Source of the DNA: Mangrovibacter phragmitis
Lineage (GTDB): Bacteria; Pseudomonadota; Gammaproteobacteria; Enterobacterales; Enterobacteriaceae
Reading direction: 5' to 3'
DNA length: 64,000 nucleotides
NCBI RefSeq assembly: GCF_001655675.1
Contig: NZ_LYRP01000012.1
Location: forward strand, 1 to 64,000
The notes below the pieces were generated by a model. That model had not been told where the DNA came from and did not search any database. It worked only from the letters and a program-made list of their open reading frames with translations. The number at the start of each line of letters is the position of its first letter. Position 1 is the first letter of the stretch. Shown in pieces: positions 37,179 to 46,909 of this stretch. The translations under genes were made by a program, and so were the position numbers.

Positions 37179-37210
37179 CGCCATCCGTATACCGGATGGC
37201 GTTTCTTTTA
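37179..37210 (+). terminator. pst-phoU operon terminator
   Basis: CGCCATCCG / CGGATGGCG 9-bp stem with a TATAC loop and a TTTCTTTT tail. Confidence 0.88.
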
Positions 37211-37360
37211 CTGGCAGGCTATACAGATATTCCACTGACAGCGCCTGCCTTTCTCCAAATAATTCAGATCCAGCAAAATATTTTTGTTTGCCTTTTGATT
37301 GTTTATGCAATTTTATATCATTATTCTCTGCATGGTTTTCTATTATAGAATGGAGTCATT

Positions 37361-38581
37361 ATGTTCAGGCGCAGAAGGATTGAATTATCACAGCATTCAT
37401 TTCGCGAAGCTGTATTGTTGAAGTTCGGACAGCAAGGTTTTTCCGATATGTCTGTGCGGAAATTACTGGTTTTGTTACATGAACATTTTCGCTACATGAA
37501 TTTTAAAGTGAATGGGGCTACCAGAGATGAGTTACATAAAATAATTACGAACTCTTTATTCTCAAGAATTTCAGATATAAATGAAATAGAAGAGAGAGTG
37601 GAGTATCAAAGAAATATTGATGATTTTCAACGATCTCATACTCATAAGCTTTTTTTGAATTCTTTGGTGGCAGTAAGATATTTTATTGAGCAAATGGAAT
37701 CTGTCCGGAGTGAAATGTTATCTATATCGCTTCGTTCACGTTCTCCGTGCTTTAGAATATTTAGTATTACTCTTGATTCAGCCAAAGAAAAATATACGCG
37801 GGTATTAAGTAATTTTGTTACTGCTGCTGTTCTGTATGTTTATCCTGAACTGGTGATGCCAACAAGCACTGCTATCAGTATATTAGATGATTTTCTGTCA
37901 AATCTAATCAGAAATGGCCTCCGGCAACCTGGTAACCGGTTTATTTCTATTCAACGTTCTGCAGATTTAGTTAATATTCCTTCTTATATGACCGATGAGT
38001 ATCTCTTTAATGAAGCAAACTATGAATACGTTATTCATGGTATGACGCGTCAACGAAGAGGACAATTCTCTGAAGAAATAGAAGAAAACAGCCGCCTTGA
38101 ATCCTACCATGAGGTGATAGACCGCGGCCTTTATACAACAAGGCGGTTGAGTGAAGTGGAGGTTCCCCCTTCACCTCCTGTAATGCGAGTGCCACCGGTT
38201 CGCACTGCTCGCCCACACGTAATCCTGCCGGCCTTGCCGGTATTTAATTTATCTTCACTTGCACCTGCGCAACCCGATACTGACGCTGAATCATCACTTA
38301 AGGACAGAGTTTTTCTTGATATGGCTATTCTTGAAGTACGTAAAGAAAAGAGTAACGATGGCATTCTTAATAGAGGTGAGTCGTTAATTGTATATAAGCA
38401 TGATGATGATTTTTATACCGAAAGTGAATGTCGGGAAAAAAGCTTGCCTCTCAATAATCCCATTAAAATAGATTATATATCTGATAATGAGTATTTGATT
38501 GAGTATAATAGGCTTGGAGAGCAATACAGAAACATTAATCTTCGGGATTACAATGAATATCTTTATTCTGACTATGGTTAA
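37361..38581 (+). CDS. Unrecognised AT-rich gene, 406 residues, possible secreted effector
   Basis: I do not recognise this protein. Its base composition is visibly more AT-rich than any neighbour and it uses many AT-ending codons, which suggests horizontal acquisition. The ATG has a GGAG ribosome site 6 bases upstream, and a TATTAT/TATAGA -10-like element sits just before it. The N-terminal ~250 residues are mostly helical and soluble, starting basic (MFRRRR). Residues ~262-298 are proline-rich (VPPSPPVMRVPP...). The last ~95 residues are acidic and rich in Tyr, Asn and Asp. There is no signal peptide, membrane helix or enzyme motif. The C-terminal module, with FLDMAILEV then LNNPIKIDYI, loosely recalls the spacing of NleG-type U-box effectors, but this is weak. 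It is bounded by terminators on both sides, so it is a single-gene unit. Confidence 0.6.
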   Translation: MFRRRRIELSQHSFREAVLLKFGQQGFSDMSVRKLLVLLHEHFRYMNFKVNGATRDELHKIITNSLFSRISDINEIEERVEYQRNIDDFQRSHTHKLFLNSLVAVRYFIEQMESVRSEMLSISLRSRSPCFRIFSITLDSAKEKYTRVLSNFVTAAVLYVYPELVMPTSTAISILDDFLSNLIRNGLRQPGNRFISIQRSADLVNIPSYMTDEYLFNEANYEYVIHGMTRQRRGQFSEEIEENSRLESYHEVIDRGLYTTRRLSEVEVPPSPPVMRVPPVRTARPHVILPALPVFNLSSLAPAQPDTDAESSLKDRVFLDMAILEVRKEKSNDGILNRGESLIVYKHDDDFYTESECREKSLPLNNPIKIDYISDNEYLIEYNRLGEQYRNINLRDYNEYLYSDYG

Positions 38582-38596
38582 GTTTTAATATTTCGA

Positions 38597-38630
38597 CAGG
38601 TAACCTGATGTATTTATATCAGGTTACCTG
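38597..38630. terminator. Bidirectional hairpin between the unknown gene and dabA
   Basis: A perfect 13-bp stem CAGGTAACCTGAT / ATCAGGTTACCTG with an 8-base loop, followed by GTTTATTT on the + strand. The two genes converge here, and it probably ends both transcripts. Confidence 0.75.
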
Positions 38631-38646
38631 GTTTATTTAATTGCTA

Positions 38647-41052
38647 TTATTTCTGTATCCATGTGTTGCTGCTGTATTTGAAGATGTTTTGTTGTTCATC
38701 TATCTGGTACAGAAACAACCAGCCATTATTCACCAGGTCTGCAACATTCTGGTGGCGCAACATTATCGCTTCAATTGCCGCTTGCGGAGCCTGAATGAAA
38801 GCACTTAACCGTACAGGCTGGTGGCGATACTGCTTTCCATCATGAACAGACTGGTTTGACAAACCAATACGCAAATCCCCGCCGTTTCCTTCAAACACAC
38901 CAATATGTCCGCCAACGACATTGTGCAGCAACTTATTACCACTGCCATATTTTTCCGGGGCTGTAACCGAGGCGTAATATTGCAGGTTAATCCAATTCAT
39001 CACCAACAGTGGCGCGGTCATTATCTTTTCCAACTGGGTAAATTCCGGATCCTCGCTAACATGGTATTCGTGCAAAAAGGCCCGGCCGGCAAAGTTCAGG
39101 TTGCGTGTCAGGCTACGGGGAGCAATAAACACCCCGGCGTTATTGCATAATCCCCATTCCGGCCTCATTTGTGCCCAGTTGGTTGCGCGTTGCTTAAAGA
39201 ACCGGCTGGCTTCTGCGGCATCAGGTGCTTCAGGTATGGCGAACTGTGCTGACCTGGCGATTCTGGCCTGGTTCACCGCTTCGTTAACCCAGGTACGCCA
39301 GAGAGCGTCTGGTGCATCAAATACATTGAGGTCATCGGTAGTGGTGTTGTGCATAGCTGCGTAAAAATGCGTGTCAGCAGGTACCGTCACACCAAATGCA
39401 GGCATTTCGGCTCTGACGTCCGCATCATTTAGCAACCAGGCCAGCACTTTGACATTTACTTCACCAGTCTGACCACCACAGGCACCACAATCAAGGCTGG
39501 ATGACGTATGGTTATTACAGGTTTGGCTGCCATGGCCGCTCAACAGGACGATTTTAGCCAGCCGCTTGCTTATCCCCATCGCTTTAAGAATACCAGCACC
39601 CAACTCAGCTTTTTCGCTGGCGGTTAATGGTTGCTGATTGCGCTCCAGCTCCCATTCCTCATTATTGCGCACATCACGGTTGACAGGGTTTTCTGTACCA
39701 TGCTGAAGTACAACGCGCTTAAACAGACTGATAAGTTTCAGCAAACCACCCGCTTCAACCATACCCAGGTTGGAGGATGGTTTTTCCAGGCTGTTTTGCC
39801 AGCCGAGTTTGGTCAGGCGCAAAATACGCTCTGGTTGCTTATGGGTTTGCCTGGCGACTAAATTGGGAGCCAGTAAACCAGGTAACTGCGGACGGGAAAA
39901 GCTGCCATCCCAGGTTTGGTAACGAATGGGGATCCCGAAGAAGCCAGCAAAGCCTAATGTTTCAATCCCGTCATTCTGGCTTTCCAGCGCCCGGCGCATG
40001 GGTTCAGAACGCACATCAATACAAAAAATTGCCTGTAATTCTGGCCGGTCCAGTTCATGAGCTGGTTTTGCCGCTTTAATTTGCGCAATCCAGGGGCTTT
40101 GTACACTGAGCTCCAGTGCACGCTGCCACACCCAAAGTGGCGCCAGTTGTTGTTGAGCCAGGTGATAAGACGCACCAATATGACTGGCCTGGTGGTGAAT
40201 CGCCTGGCGAATAGTTGCGGCAGTATTCTCATGGTGCTGGCGTAACCACTGCATCAACACAGTGTCCCAGGCCAGCAGTATGGCGCTTAACCCAAGAGTA
40301 TGTGGCACATCAATGTGCTGGTTTTCAAGGCCCGCCTGCCAGTCGAGCCAGGACTGCCAGCCGGCCCAACCCGATAACTGGTGCAACGATGCCCGCATAA
40401 ATGCTTCAGCCCCTGCACTGTTTTCCCAGGTGTTTTGCCAGCGGCTACCGACTTCCTCAAATAACCCATCAATCATCTTCGGCAGTGCACGGAAGCAGGC
40501 CAGCAAATCCACCCCTAATAAGGTTTTGATCCCCTTATCCCGTGCCACCACTTCTAACCAGCTTTGGTAAAGATGTTCGCCATTTTTTCCGGTTGAATCA
40601 AACCGCTCCGGGTACTGATGATAGAGTGCAATAAACTGGCTCACCTGCTGAACGATTTCCTGAGCCCAGCTATGGCCTTGCTGTGAAGGGATAACTTCAT
40701 CCATCAACATAGCCAGCGTTTTCCAGCGGAAAGTCAGCTCAGTATCGTTATGCTGCAGATCTTCTTCCAGTTGTGCCGGAGTCAGTGGGCTGTGCAGTTC
40801 TGCCAGCGCCTGAGATAAATGCGCCGGAGTAATTTGCTTGCCCCATAACTGGCGGTAATAGCTTTTGTTCATTAGCCCGGTAATGCCACAAATAACCGCC
40901 TGCTTAGCAAAAGTCTGAGCGATATCCTCGTGGCGCTGCTGCCACCAGGGGTTGACGGCGACAGACTGGTCCAGTGGCCAGGCGGGCGCAATGGATGAAG
41001 CAACCTGCCGGGCGATATCTGACCAGGCCAGTACTGTTGATTGTTCAGTCAT
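38647..41052 (-). CDS. dabA: Inorganic carbon uptake protein DabA (DUF2309/UPF0753)
   Basis: An 801-residue DUF2309 protein. DabA is a beta-carbonic-anhydrase-like cytoplasmic subunit which, with DabB, converts CO2 to bicarbonate in an energy-coupled, one-way manner. The zinc-site pattern known from Halothiobacillus DabA (Cys-x-Asp, His, Cys) is visible as Cys344-Ile-Asp346 in IFCIDVRSEP, His507 in SGHGSQTC and Cys522 in LDCGACGG. The His-to-Cys distance of 15 is the same as in Halothiobacillus. The frame extends 10 codons upstream, but ATG 41052 overlaps the dabB stop by one base (TAATG) and has a GGAGG ribosome site. It forms a two-gene operon with dabB. Confidence 0.88.
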   Translation of the reverse strand: MTEQSTVLAWSDIARQVASSIAPAWPLDQSVAVNPWWQQRHEDIAQTFAKQAVICGITGLMNKSYYRQLWGKQITPAHLSQALAELHSPLTPAQLEEDLQHNDTELTFRWKTLAMLMDEVIPSQQGHSWAQEIVQQVSQFIALYHQYPERFDSTGKNGEHLYQSWLEVVARDKGIKTLLGVDLLACFRALPKMIDGLFEEVGSRWQNTWENSAGAEAFMRASLHQLSGWAGWQSWLDWQAGLENQHIDVPHTLGLSAILLAWDTVLMQWLRQHHENTAATIRQAIHHQASHIGASYHLAQQQLAPLWVWQRALELSVQSPWIAQIKAAKPAHELDRPELQAIFCIDVRSEPMRRALESQNDGIETLGFAGFFGIPIRYQTWDGSFSRPQLPGLLAPNLVARQTHKQPERILRLTKLGWQNSLEKPSSNLGMVEAGGLLKLISLFKRVVLQHGTENPVNRDVRNNEEWELERNQQPLTASEKAELGAGILKAMGISKRLAKIVLLSGHGSQTCNNHTSSSLDCGACGGQTGEVNVKVLAWLLNDADVRAEMPAFGVTVPADTHFYAAMHNTTTDDLNVFDAPDALWRTWVNEAVNQARIARSAQFAIPEAPDAAEASRFFKQRATNWAQMRPEWGLCNNAGVFIAPRSLTRNLNFAGRAFLHEYHVSEDPEFTQLEKIMTAPLLVMNWINLQYYASVTAPEKYGSGNKLLHNVVGGHIGVFEGNGGDLRIGLSNQSVHDGKQYRHQPVRLSAFIQAPQAAIEAIMLRHQNVADLVNNGWLFLYQIDEQQNIFKYSSNTWIQK

Positions 41053-42434
41053 TATTTGGCCTCCGTTTTTACCTGCTGCCATTGCGCATTCTGAAGTTTA
41101 ATCAGCGACTCGCTCGGCCAGAATTTCAGTGTCAGGCGGGTTGCCCATTCATCAAGATAAGCTCCGGCATTGAGCCAGATAAACAGGCGCTTAACCCAAC
41201 TGATATGAGGCCAGTACTGTAAGGCGATGGAGAGAGCAAACAGGCTGAAGAACAGCAGGGCAACAAAACTGTCTGCGTAAAGATTCAGTGGCGCATCCAT
41301 CCCTACCAGTGTGCTCAAGTGGTGTTTTGCTGTGGTGTAGAGAGTCAGCAACCCTGCGGCGAAGGCCAGAGTGATAGCGATACGAGGCAGGCTACCTGCG
41401 TCCCAGCGGCAGACGCTTGGCAGAATCAGCGCACTAAGCGCAAACCAAATCAGCACTGTTGCCGCCAGGCTGGTCATCATAGCGAACTGCCACTGTGCGA
41501 TACCAATCATTACCAGCGCGGCAGCAAGCGCCAGTACCCAGTGGCGCACCCGGGGCTTAACACTACCCGCCAGTTTTGCCGCCAGGTAGTGGTTAACCGT
41601 ATTCCCGCTGTTGAGAAAAGAAAATGATTTATAAAACGAGTGCGCAAACAGGTGTAACAGCGCCATTTCATATAACCCGAGACCAATCTCCACCAGCATC
41701 AGCCCCATTTGCGAGCTGGTAGACCAGGCCAGCTTCACTTTTATACTGATGCGTGTAGTGCTCACCAGGCCAGTAATAGTGGTGCTGAGTCCGGCCAGAA
41801 TCACCAGAAACCAGCATGCAACCGGGCTTGCAGCCAGCACGGGGGAAAAAAACAGTAGCAGGATACCACCAAGGTTAACGATACCGGCGTGCAACAGTGC
41901 GGAAACTGGCGTGGGTGCTTCTACCACCTGAATCAGCCAGCCATGAACCGGTAGTTGTGCGCATTTAATCAGCGCCACCATGGTCAGTAACAGTGCAGCA
42001 ATGGTGAGCTGAACACTGCCAGAGCTTTCGCTGGCACGGTGTACAATTTCACTGATAGTGGCAGTGTGGAACTGGCTGTACAGGGCAATAAAAGCGGCAG
42101 CAAGCAACAGTTCACTCAGGCGGGCGAGCAGAAATTTCTTATGGGCAGCCAGTTGTGCCCTGGGGCGCTCCGGGTAGAACAAAATCAGGCGGTGCAGGCA
42201 CAGACTGACACTCACCCACGCGGCCCAGAAAAGAAGTAAGTGGTTACTGATGATCACCAGTACGACTGCGGTGATGGTCATGAGTAACGCACGCAAGAAG
42301 CGGCCCCGTTCACTTTCTCCACTGAACGCCACCCAACTGTAACGCACAATAGTGATACCCAGAATGGCTATCAATCCCAGCAGCATCAGTTTGAGTGGTG
42401 TGACCAGGAATAAAGAAAACATGATAGATCTCAC
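41052..42434 (-). CDS. dabB: Inorganic carbon uptake membrane subunit DabB (NuoL/MrpA-like)
   Basis: A 460-residue polytopic membrane protein of the proton-translocating NuoL/MrpA family, with about a dozen hydrophobic helices. The conserved family segment CAQLPVHGWLIQVVEAPTPVSALLHAGIVNLGG contains the lysine/histidine proton-path region. A second stretch with Lys and His (AHSFYKSFSFLNSGN) follows. Length and pairing with DUF2309 identify it as DabB rather than a Nuo or Mrp subunit; no other nuo or mrp gene is near. It would supply proton-motive coupling for DabA. It is divergent from a LysR gene. Confidence 0.86.
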   Translation of the reverse strand: MRSIMFSLFLVTPLKLMLLGLIAILGITIVRYSWVAFSGESERGRFLRALLMTITAVVLVIISNHLLLFWAAWVSVSLCLHRLILFYPERPRAQLAAHKKFLLARLSELLLAAAFIALYSQFHTATISEIVHRASESSGSVQLTIAALLLTMVALIKCAQLPVHGWLIQVVEAPTPVSALLHAGIVNLGGILLLFFSPVLAASPVACWFLVILAGLSTTITGLVSTTRISIKVKLAWSTSSQMGLMLVEIGLGLYEMALLHLFAHSFYKSFSFLNSGNTVNHYLAAKLAGSVKPRVRHWVLALAAALVMIGIAQWQFAMMTSLAATVLIWFALSALILPSVCRWDAGSLPRIAITLAFAAGLLTLYTTAKHHLSTLVGMDAPLNLYADSFVALLFFSLFALSIALQYWPHISWVKRLFIWLNAGAYLDEWATRLTLKFWPSESLIKLQNAQWQQVKTEAK

Positions 42435-42531
42435 ATAATTGACAGTAGCTGTATTCTGGATTGTTGTTTAAATTAAGTAAAATATATATTAAATAAAAAA
42501 ATGTTCTGTTTTATAGAATGGTTGGAATCTA
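42435..42531. promoter_or_regulatory. dabB-lysR divergent control region
   Basis: This 97-bp AT-rich gap separates dabB from the LysR gene. It contains a dyad TTCT-N7-AGAA (42504-42518) next to the lysR start, a likely LysR-type recognition site. A second dyad, ACAG-TAG-CTGT (42442-42452), lies in the dabB leader. The AT-rich core ATATATATT between them can serve as -10 elements in either direction. Confidence 0.5.
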
Positions 42532-43413
42532 ATGAGCCGACTCAATTATCACCACCTCTATTACTTCTGGCAGGTTGCCCGGCAAGGGAATCTGACTCAG
42601 GCTGCGCAGAAATTGCACATTTCGCAATCTGCATTGTCCTCGCAAATCAAACAGTTAGAAAAAAGCCTGAATGTTGAGTTGTTTACCCGTGAAGGGCGTA
42701 AACTGACTCTGACGGAGAGTGGCTACCACGCTATGAACTATGCCGATGAGATCTTTAAAAATGGTGAAGAGCTGGAACAACTGCTGACAACGGGTACCGC
42801 GCTACCCAGCGCGCCATTGCGCATTGGTATTCTTTCCACGATTTCACGTAACTTTATTGATCAGTTTATCCAGCCATTGATTCAGCAGAACGACTGCCGC
42901 TTTTCACTACAATCCATGAGTCAGACAGGGTTGTTGAATGCCATGGCAGAGCTACAACTCGACCTGGCGCTCACCAATATTCCCGTCAGAAGTGCCAGCA
43001 CCAATAACTGGCAAAGCCGGGTTCTGGCACGCCAGCCGGTGGCGATTATTGGCCCGCCCGGGCTCGCGTTAACTGAAGAATTTGGTGAAAGTTATCGCCA
43101 CCAGCGTTGGGTATTACCCTATGGTGAAAACCCGCTGCGTGCGGCATTTGATGCCTTTGCTGCACAATATCACTTGTTACCGGAAATAGTGGCTGAGTCA
43201 GACGATATGGCCATGCTGCGCTTGCTAACCCGGGATACCGGTGCACTGGCTGTGATGCCGCCGGTGGTGGTGAAGGATGAGCTGGATTCCGGAGAACTGA
43301 AAAGCTATATGCTGCTGCCTAATGTATACGAAAACTTCTATGCGGTTTCCGCCCAACGGCGTGTTGTTCACCCCAAACTGGGTATGTTGCTCAGGCCGCT
43401 GGTGGATGAGTAA
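42532..43413 (+). CDS. LysR-family transcriptional regulator of the dab operon
   Basis: A 293-residue LysR-type regulator. The N-terminal winged HTH has HHLYYFWQVARQGNLTQAAQKLHISQSALSSQIKQLEKSL. The inducer domain from about residue 90 begins with PLRIGILSTI. The N-terminus is of the NhaR-like subgroup. It is transcribed away from dabB across 97 bp, the usual arrangement for a LysR activator of its neighbour, and LysR genes are known next to dab operons in other bacteria. Control by CO2 or bicarbonate supply is inferred. Confidence 0.85.
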   Translation: MSRLNYHHLYYFWQVARQGNLTQAAQKLHISQSALSSQIKQLEKSLNVELFTREGRKLTLTESGYHAMNYADEIFKNGEELEQLLTTGTALPSAPLRIGILSTISRNFIDQFIQPLIQQNDCRFSLQSMSQTGLLNAMAELQLDLALTNIPVRSASTNNWQSRVLARQPVAIIGPPGLALTEEFGESYRHQRWVLPYGENPLRAAFDAFAAQYHLLPEIVAESDDMAMLRLLTRDTGALAVMPPVVVKDELDSGELKSYMLLPNVYENFYAVSAQRRVVHPKLGMLLRPLVDE

Positions 43414-43445
43414 CCGCATGATAATGGGTGCTTATAAATACTAAA

Positions 43446-43476
43446 AACCCGTATTAACAAACAGTTAATACGGGTT
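43446..43476. terminator. Hairpin between lysR and mnmE
   Basis: AACCCGTATTAAC / GTTAATACGGGTT, a perfect 13-bp stem with a 5-base loop, between two convergent genes. A-rich sequence on the left gives a T-rich tail for the minus strand; it likely terminates both genes. Confidence 0.75.
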
Positions 43477-43509
43477 AGTGAACGTTTACTGATTTGCGCA
43501 GGCTGATAA

Positions 43510-44877
43510 TTATTTGCCGATACAAAAGCTCGAAAAAATCCGCCCCAGCAAGTCATCAGAAGTGAATTCCCCGGTAATCTCGCTCAATGCCTGCTGGGCC
43601 AGGCGCAGCTCTTCTGCCAGTAACTCACCCGCCCAGGCACCGAGCAACTGTTCTTTCCCTTGTTCCAGGTGGCGAGCCGCGGTTTCCAGAGCCTGCAAAT
43701 GGCGGCGACGTGCCAGGAAGCCGCCGCTTTCTGTGCTGGTATCAAAACCCATTGTGAGTTTCAGGTGGTCACGCAGTACATCCACACCTTCGCCATTGCG
43801 GGCAGAAAGCCGGATAAGTGAGTGACCATTCACTTCTGTGAGGCCCGCTGTTTCACCGGTGATATCAGCTTTATTACGCACTACGGTAATGGGTAAATGT
43901 GCCGGCAAACGGGCAATAAAATCGGGCCAGATTTGTGCCGGGTCTGTGGCATCGGTGGTGGTGCTGTCGACCATAAACAGCACACGGTCTGCCTGCTCGA
44001 TTTCCTGCCATGCACGCTCAATCCCAATACGCTCTACTTCATCGCTGGCTTCGCGCAGACCGGCGGTATCAATAATATGCAGCGGCATACCATCGATATG
44101 GATATGTTCACGCAGTACGTCGCGCGTGGTACCGGCAATATCCGTAACAATAGCGGCTTCACGCCCGGCCAGTGCATTCAACAGGCTTGATTTCCCGGCA
44201 TTGGGCCGCCCGGCAATCACTACTTTCATGCCTTCACGCAACAGGCTGCCCTGGCGCGCTTCCCGGCGTACCTGTTCCAGGTCGCTCATTACTCCCGCTA
44301 ATTCCGCTTCAATTTTCCCGTCAGACAGAAAATCAATTTCTTCATCCGGAAAATCAATAGCGGCTTCCACATAGATACGTAAATGGGTCAGGGCTTCCAC
44401 CAGTTGGTTTACCCGGCTGGAAAACACCCCTTGCAGTGATCCGACAGCAGAACGGGCCGCCTGCTCGGAACTGGCATCAATCAAATCTGCAATGGCTTCC
44501 GCCTGGGCAAGATCCAGTTTGTCGTTCAAAAATGCCCGTTCAGAAAACTCACCCGGTCGGGCAATACGCACCCCGGGAATAGTCAGAATGCGTTTCAGCA
44601 GTAAATCGAGAATAACCGGGCCCCCGTGGCCCTGCAGTTCCAGAACATCTTCGCCAGTAAACGAATTGGGGCCAGGGAACCACAGCGCAATACCTTGATC
44701 AAGTGGGGAATTATCCACATCGCGAAAAGGCAGGTAATCGGCATAACGAGGCTTAGGCAGCTTACCCAGCACGATTTTGGCTACGTCCTGGGCTTGTTTA
44801 CCGGAAACCCGCAAAATACCCACACCGCCCCGGCCTGGAGGCGTTGCCTGTGCAACAATGGTATCGTTATGGCTCAT
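43510..44877 (-). CDS. mnmE: tRNA modification GTPase MnmE (TrmE)
   Basis: A 455-residue GTPase (E. coli 454). The N-terminal folate-binding domain begins with [22 protein letters not shown]. The G domain has G1 [13 protein letters not shown]2 TTRD, G3 DTAG and G4 NKAD. The C-terminal CIGK motif is intact, supplying the cysteine needed for tRNA modification. It acts with MnmG on the wobble uridine. In E. coli tnaCAB follows mnmE; here a LysR gene converges on it instead. Confidence 0.97.
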   Translation of the reverse strand: MSHNDTIVAQATPPGRGGVGILRVSGKQAQDVAKIVLGKLPKPRYADYLPFRDVDNSPLDQGIALWFPGPNSFTGEDVLELQGHGGPVILDLLLKRILTIPGVRIARPGEFSERAFLNDKLDLAQAEAIADLIDASSEQAARSAVGSLQGVFSSRVNQLVEALTHLRIYVEAAIDFPDEEIDFLSDGKIEAELAGVMSDLEQVRREARQGSLLREGMKVVIAGRPNAGKSSLLNALAGREAAIVTDIAGTTRDVLREHIHIDGMPLHIIDTAGLREASDEVERIGIERAWQEIEQADRVLFMVDSTTTDATDPAQIWPDFIARLPAHLPITVVRNKADITGETAGLTEVNGHSLIRLSARNGEGVDVLRDHLKLTMGFDTSTESGGFLARRRHLQALETAARHLEQGKEQLLGAWAGELLAEELRLAQQALSEITGEFTSDDLLGRIFSSFCIGK

Positions 44878-44954
44878 AAGTCTTTCTCTGTGATGTTTCG
44901 TTTATTCCCCACCAACCGGTTAGGTTAACAGTGGTGGCACGGCATAAAAATAAA

Positions 44955-44978
44955 GAAGGCGGTCATCTGACCGCCTTC
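44955..44978 (-). terminator. Hairpin terminator between yidC and mnmE
   Basis: GAAGGCGGTC / GACCGCCTTC stem with a 4-base loop. On the minus strand it is followed by TTTATTTTTATG. It would end or attenuate the rpmH-rnpA-yidD-yidC transcript before mnmE. Confidence 0.8.
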
Positions 44979-45008
44979 TGTGGTGCTGTTATCCTGCGCT
45001 AAATTTTA

Positions 45009-46649
45009 TCAGGATTTTTTCTTTTCGCGGCTATGCAAACCACGTTTTTCCAGCCCGCGGTAAATCAGTTGCTGCTGGATGATGGTAACCAGGTTGCTGA
45101 CGATATAGTACAGCACCAGACCAGACGGGAACCACAGGAAGAAGACAGTGAAGATGACTGGCATAAAGGTCATTATCTTCTGCTGCATCGGGTCGGTCAC
45201 GGTGGTCGGTGACATCTTCTGAATGAAGAACATTGTCACGCCCATCAGGACAGGCAGAATGTAGTACGGGTCCTGCGCTGACAAGTCGTGGATCCACAGA
45301 GCAAATGGCGCATGGCGCAGCTCAACGGAACCCATCAACATGTAGTACAGCGCCAGGAAGATAGGCATCTGAATAACAAGCGGGAAGCAACCACCAAGCG
45401 GGTTAACTTTCTCGGCCTTGTACATCGCCATCATTTCCTGGCTGATACGCTGCTTGTCGTCACCCAGGCGCTCACGCATTGCCTGAATTTTCGGCTGCAG
45501 CATACGCATTTTCGCCATGGAGGTGTACTGCGCTTTGGTCAGCGGGTACATGATGCCACGAACGATAAAGGTAATAACGATGATGGAGAAGCCCCAGTTA
45601 CCCAGGAAGCTGTGGATAAATTTCAACAGCTTGAACAACGGCTGAGAGATAAACCACAACCAGCCGTAATCGACGGTTAAATCCAGATGTGGTGCAACTG
45701 CAGCCATTTTATCCTGAATTTCCGGGCCAACCCACAGAGTGCTACCCAGTGTGCCGGTCTGGCCAGGCTGAACCACAACCGGTGCGGATTTATAGTTAAT
45801 TGCCGCAACGCCATTGCCGAGGTCAGCTGTAGAGAAGGTATTCACGCCTTTGGTGTCCGGAACCCATGCAGTTGCAAAATATTGCTGCAACATAGCAACC
45901 CAGCCACCCTGAGAGGTCGTGTTCAGGTTCTCGTTACTGGCGATTTTATCGAATTTATATTTTTCGTATTTCGCGTCAGACGTGGAGTAAGCCGCACCGC
46001 GGAATGTGTGCAGAGCAAAGTTGCTGCTGCCAGTGTCGCGGTGTTTTGGCAAGTTGATAGATTGCTTCAACTGACCAAACGCAGAGAGTTCCAGTGGTTT
46101 ATCTGAGGCGTTTTTCACGCTGTAATCCACTTTCACCGCAAATGAACCCCGTTTCAGAACAAAGGTTTTGGTGAAAACGTTACCTGCGGCATCAGTCCAG
46201 GTCATCGGAATAGACAATTCATTCTGGCCGTCGGCCAGTGCAAAGCTGTCTTTATCGACATTGTACAGTGGGCGTTCGCCATTAGCCGGGTTGTCCGGGC
46301 CATCGCGACCGGTTAAGCCACTTTGTGCCTGGTAAATAAAATCAGGCGTAGTTTCCAGCAACTGGAACGGCTCGTTAGAGCCCAGCTCTTTGGGATAAGT
46401 TAACAGCAGCGCCTGCTCAACATCACCACCACGCGTGTTGATGGTCAGAGAGAGGACATCCGTTTTAACTGTAATGAGTTTTCCCTGGCCACTGGCCGGT
46501 ACGCCCTGGTCGGCGGCGCTGCCCGCTGCGGTAGTCGTAGTCTGCGTGGTCTGTTGGGTCTGCGGAGCGTTATCTTGCTCCCAGGCCTGCCAGATCATGA
46601 AAGACACGAACAACAAAGCGATGATAAGAAGATTGCGTTGCGAATCCAT
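45009..46649 (-). CDS. yidC: Membrane protein insertase YidC
   Basis: A 546-residue insertase (E. coli 548). An N-terminal signal-anchor helix ([17 protein letters not shown]) is followed by a Gln/Thr-rich linker and the large periplasmic beta-super-sandwich domain (about 60-340). The conserved five-helix insertase core follows from about 350 ([28 protein letters not shown]), with the catalytic-groove arginine in FIVRG. It inserts membrane proteins such as F0 subunit c alone or with SecYEG. It lies 2 bp after yidD in the conserved rpmH-rnpA-yidD-yidC cluster. Confidence 0.97.
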   Translation of the reverse strand: MDSQRNLLIIALLFVSFMIWQAWEQDNAPQTQQTTQTTTTAAGSAADQGVPASGQGKLITVKTDVLSLTINTRGGDVEQALLLTYPKELGSNEPFQLLETTPDFIYQAQSGLTGRDGPDNPANGERPLYNVDKDSFALADGQNELSIPMTWTDAAGNVFTKTFVLKRGSFAVKVDYSVKNASDKPLELSAFGQLKQSINLPKHRDTGSSNFALHTFRGAAYSTSDAKYEKYKFDKIASNENLNTTSQGGWVAMLQQYFATAWVPDTKGVNTFSTADLGNGVAAINYKSAPVVVQPGQTGTLGSTLWVGPEIQDKMAAVAPHLDLTVDYGWLWFISQPLFKLLKFIHSFLGNWGFSIIVITFIVRGIMYPLTKAQYTSMAKMRMLQPKIQAMRERLGDDKQRISQEMMAMYKAEKVNPLGGCFPLVIQMPIFLALYYMLMGSVELRHAPFALWIHDLSAQDPYYILPVLMGVTMFFIQKMSPTTVTDPMQQKIMTFMPVIFTVFFLWFPSGLVLYYIVSNLVTIIQQQLIYRGLEKRGLHSREKKKS

Positions 46650-46651
46650 CG

Positions 46652-46909
46652 TTAGTGTTCTCTGGTATCAAAAGGTCCTGGCGGGACGGGGTCGTCACCA
46701 CCCGGGTGTAAAGGGTGGCATTTTAATACGCGTTTTATTGTCAACCAACTGCCTTTTACTACACCAAACCTGCGCAATGCCTCAATTCCGTATTGCGAAC
46801 AGGTTGGCGTGAAACGACAATGCGGCCCGAGAAGCGGACTAATCAGGCGCTGATAGACCTTTATCAGGCCTATCAGGAGCCGGGAGCCTGGCGACAATGA
46901 CGGCGCCAT
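46652..46909 (-). CDS. yidD: Membrane protein insertion efficiency factor YidD
   Basis: An 85-residue DUF37/YidD protein, same length as in E. coli. Conserved features include [31 protein letters not shown], with two cysteines, and [15 protein letters not shown]. An N-terminal amphipathic helix attaches it to the inner membrane, where it aids YidC-dependent insertion. The start overlaps the end of rnpA by 37 bp, as is usual. Confidence 0.95.
   Translation of the reverse strand: MAPSLSPGSRLLIGLIKVYQRLISPLLGPHCRFTPTCSQYGIEALRRFGVVKGSWLTIKRVLKCHPLHPGGDDPVPPGPFDTREH

Noticed and set aside
37361-38581. A confident type III effector (NleG) call
   Set aside because: The resemblance is limited to spacing in the C-terminal 70 residues and lacks the canonical CPI/L motif, so it is reported as unknown.
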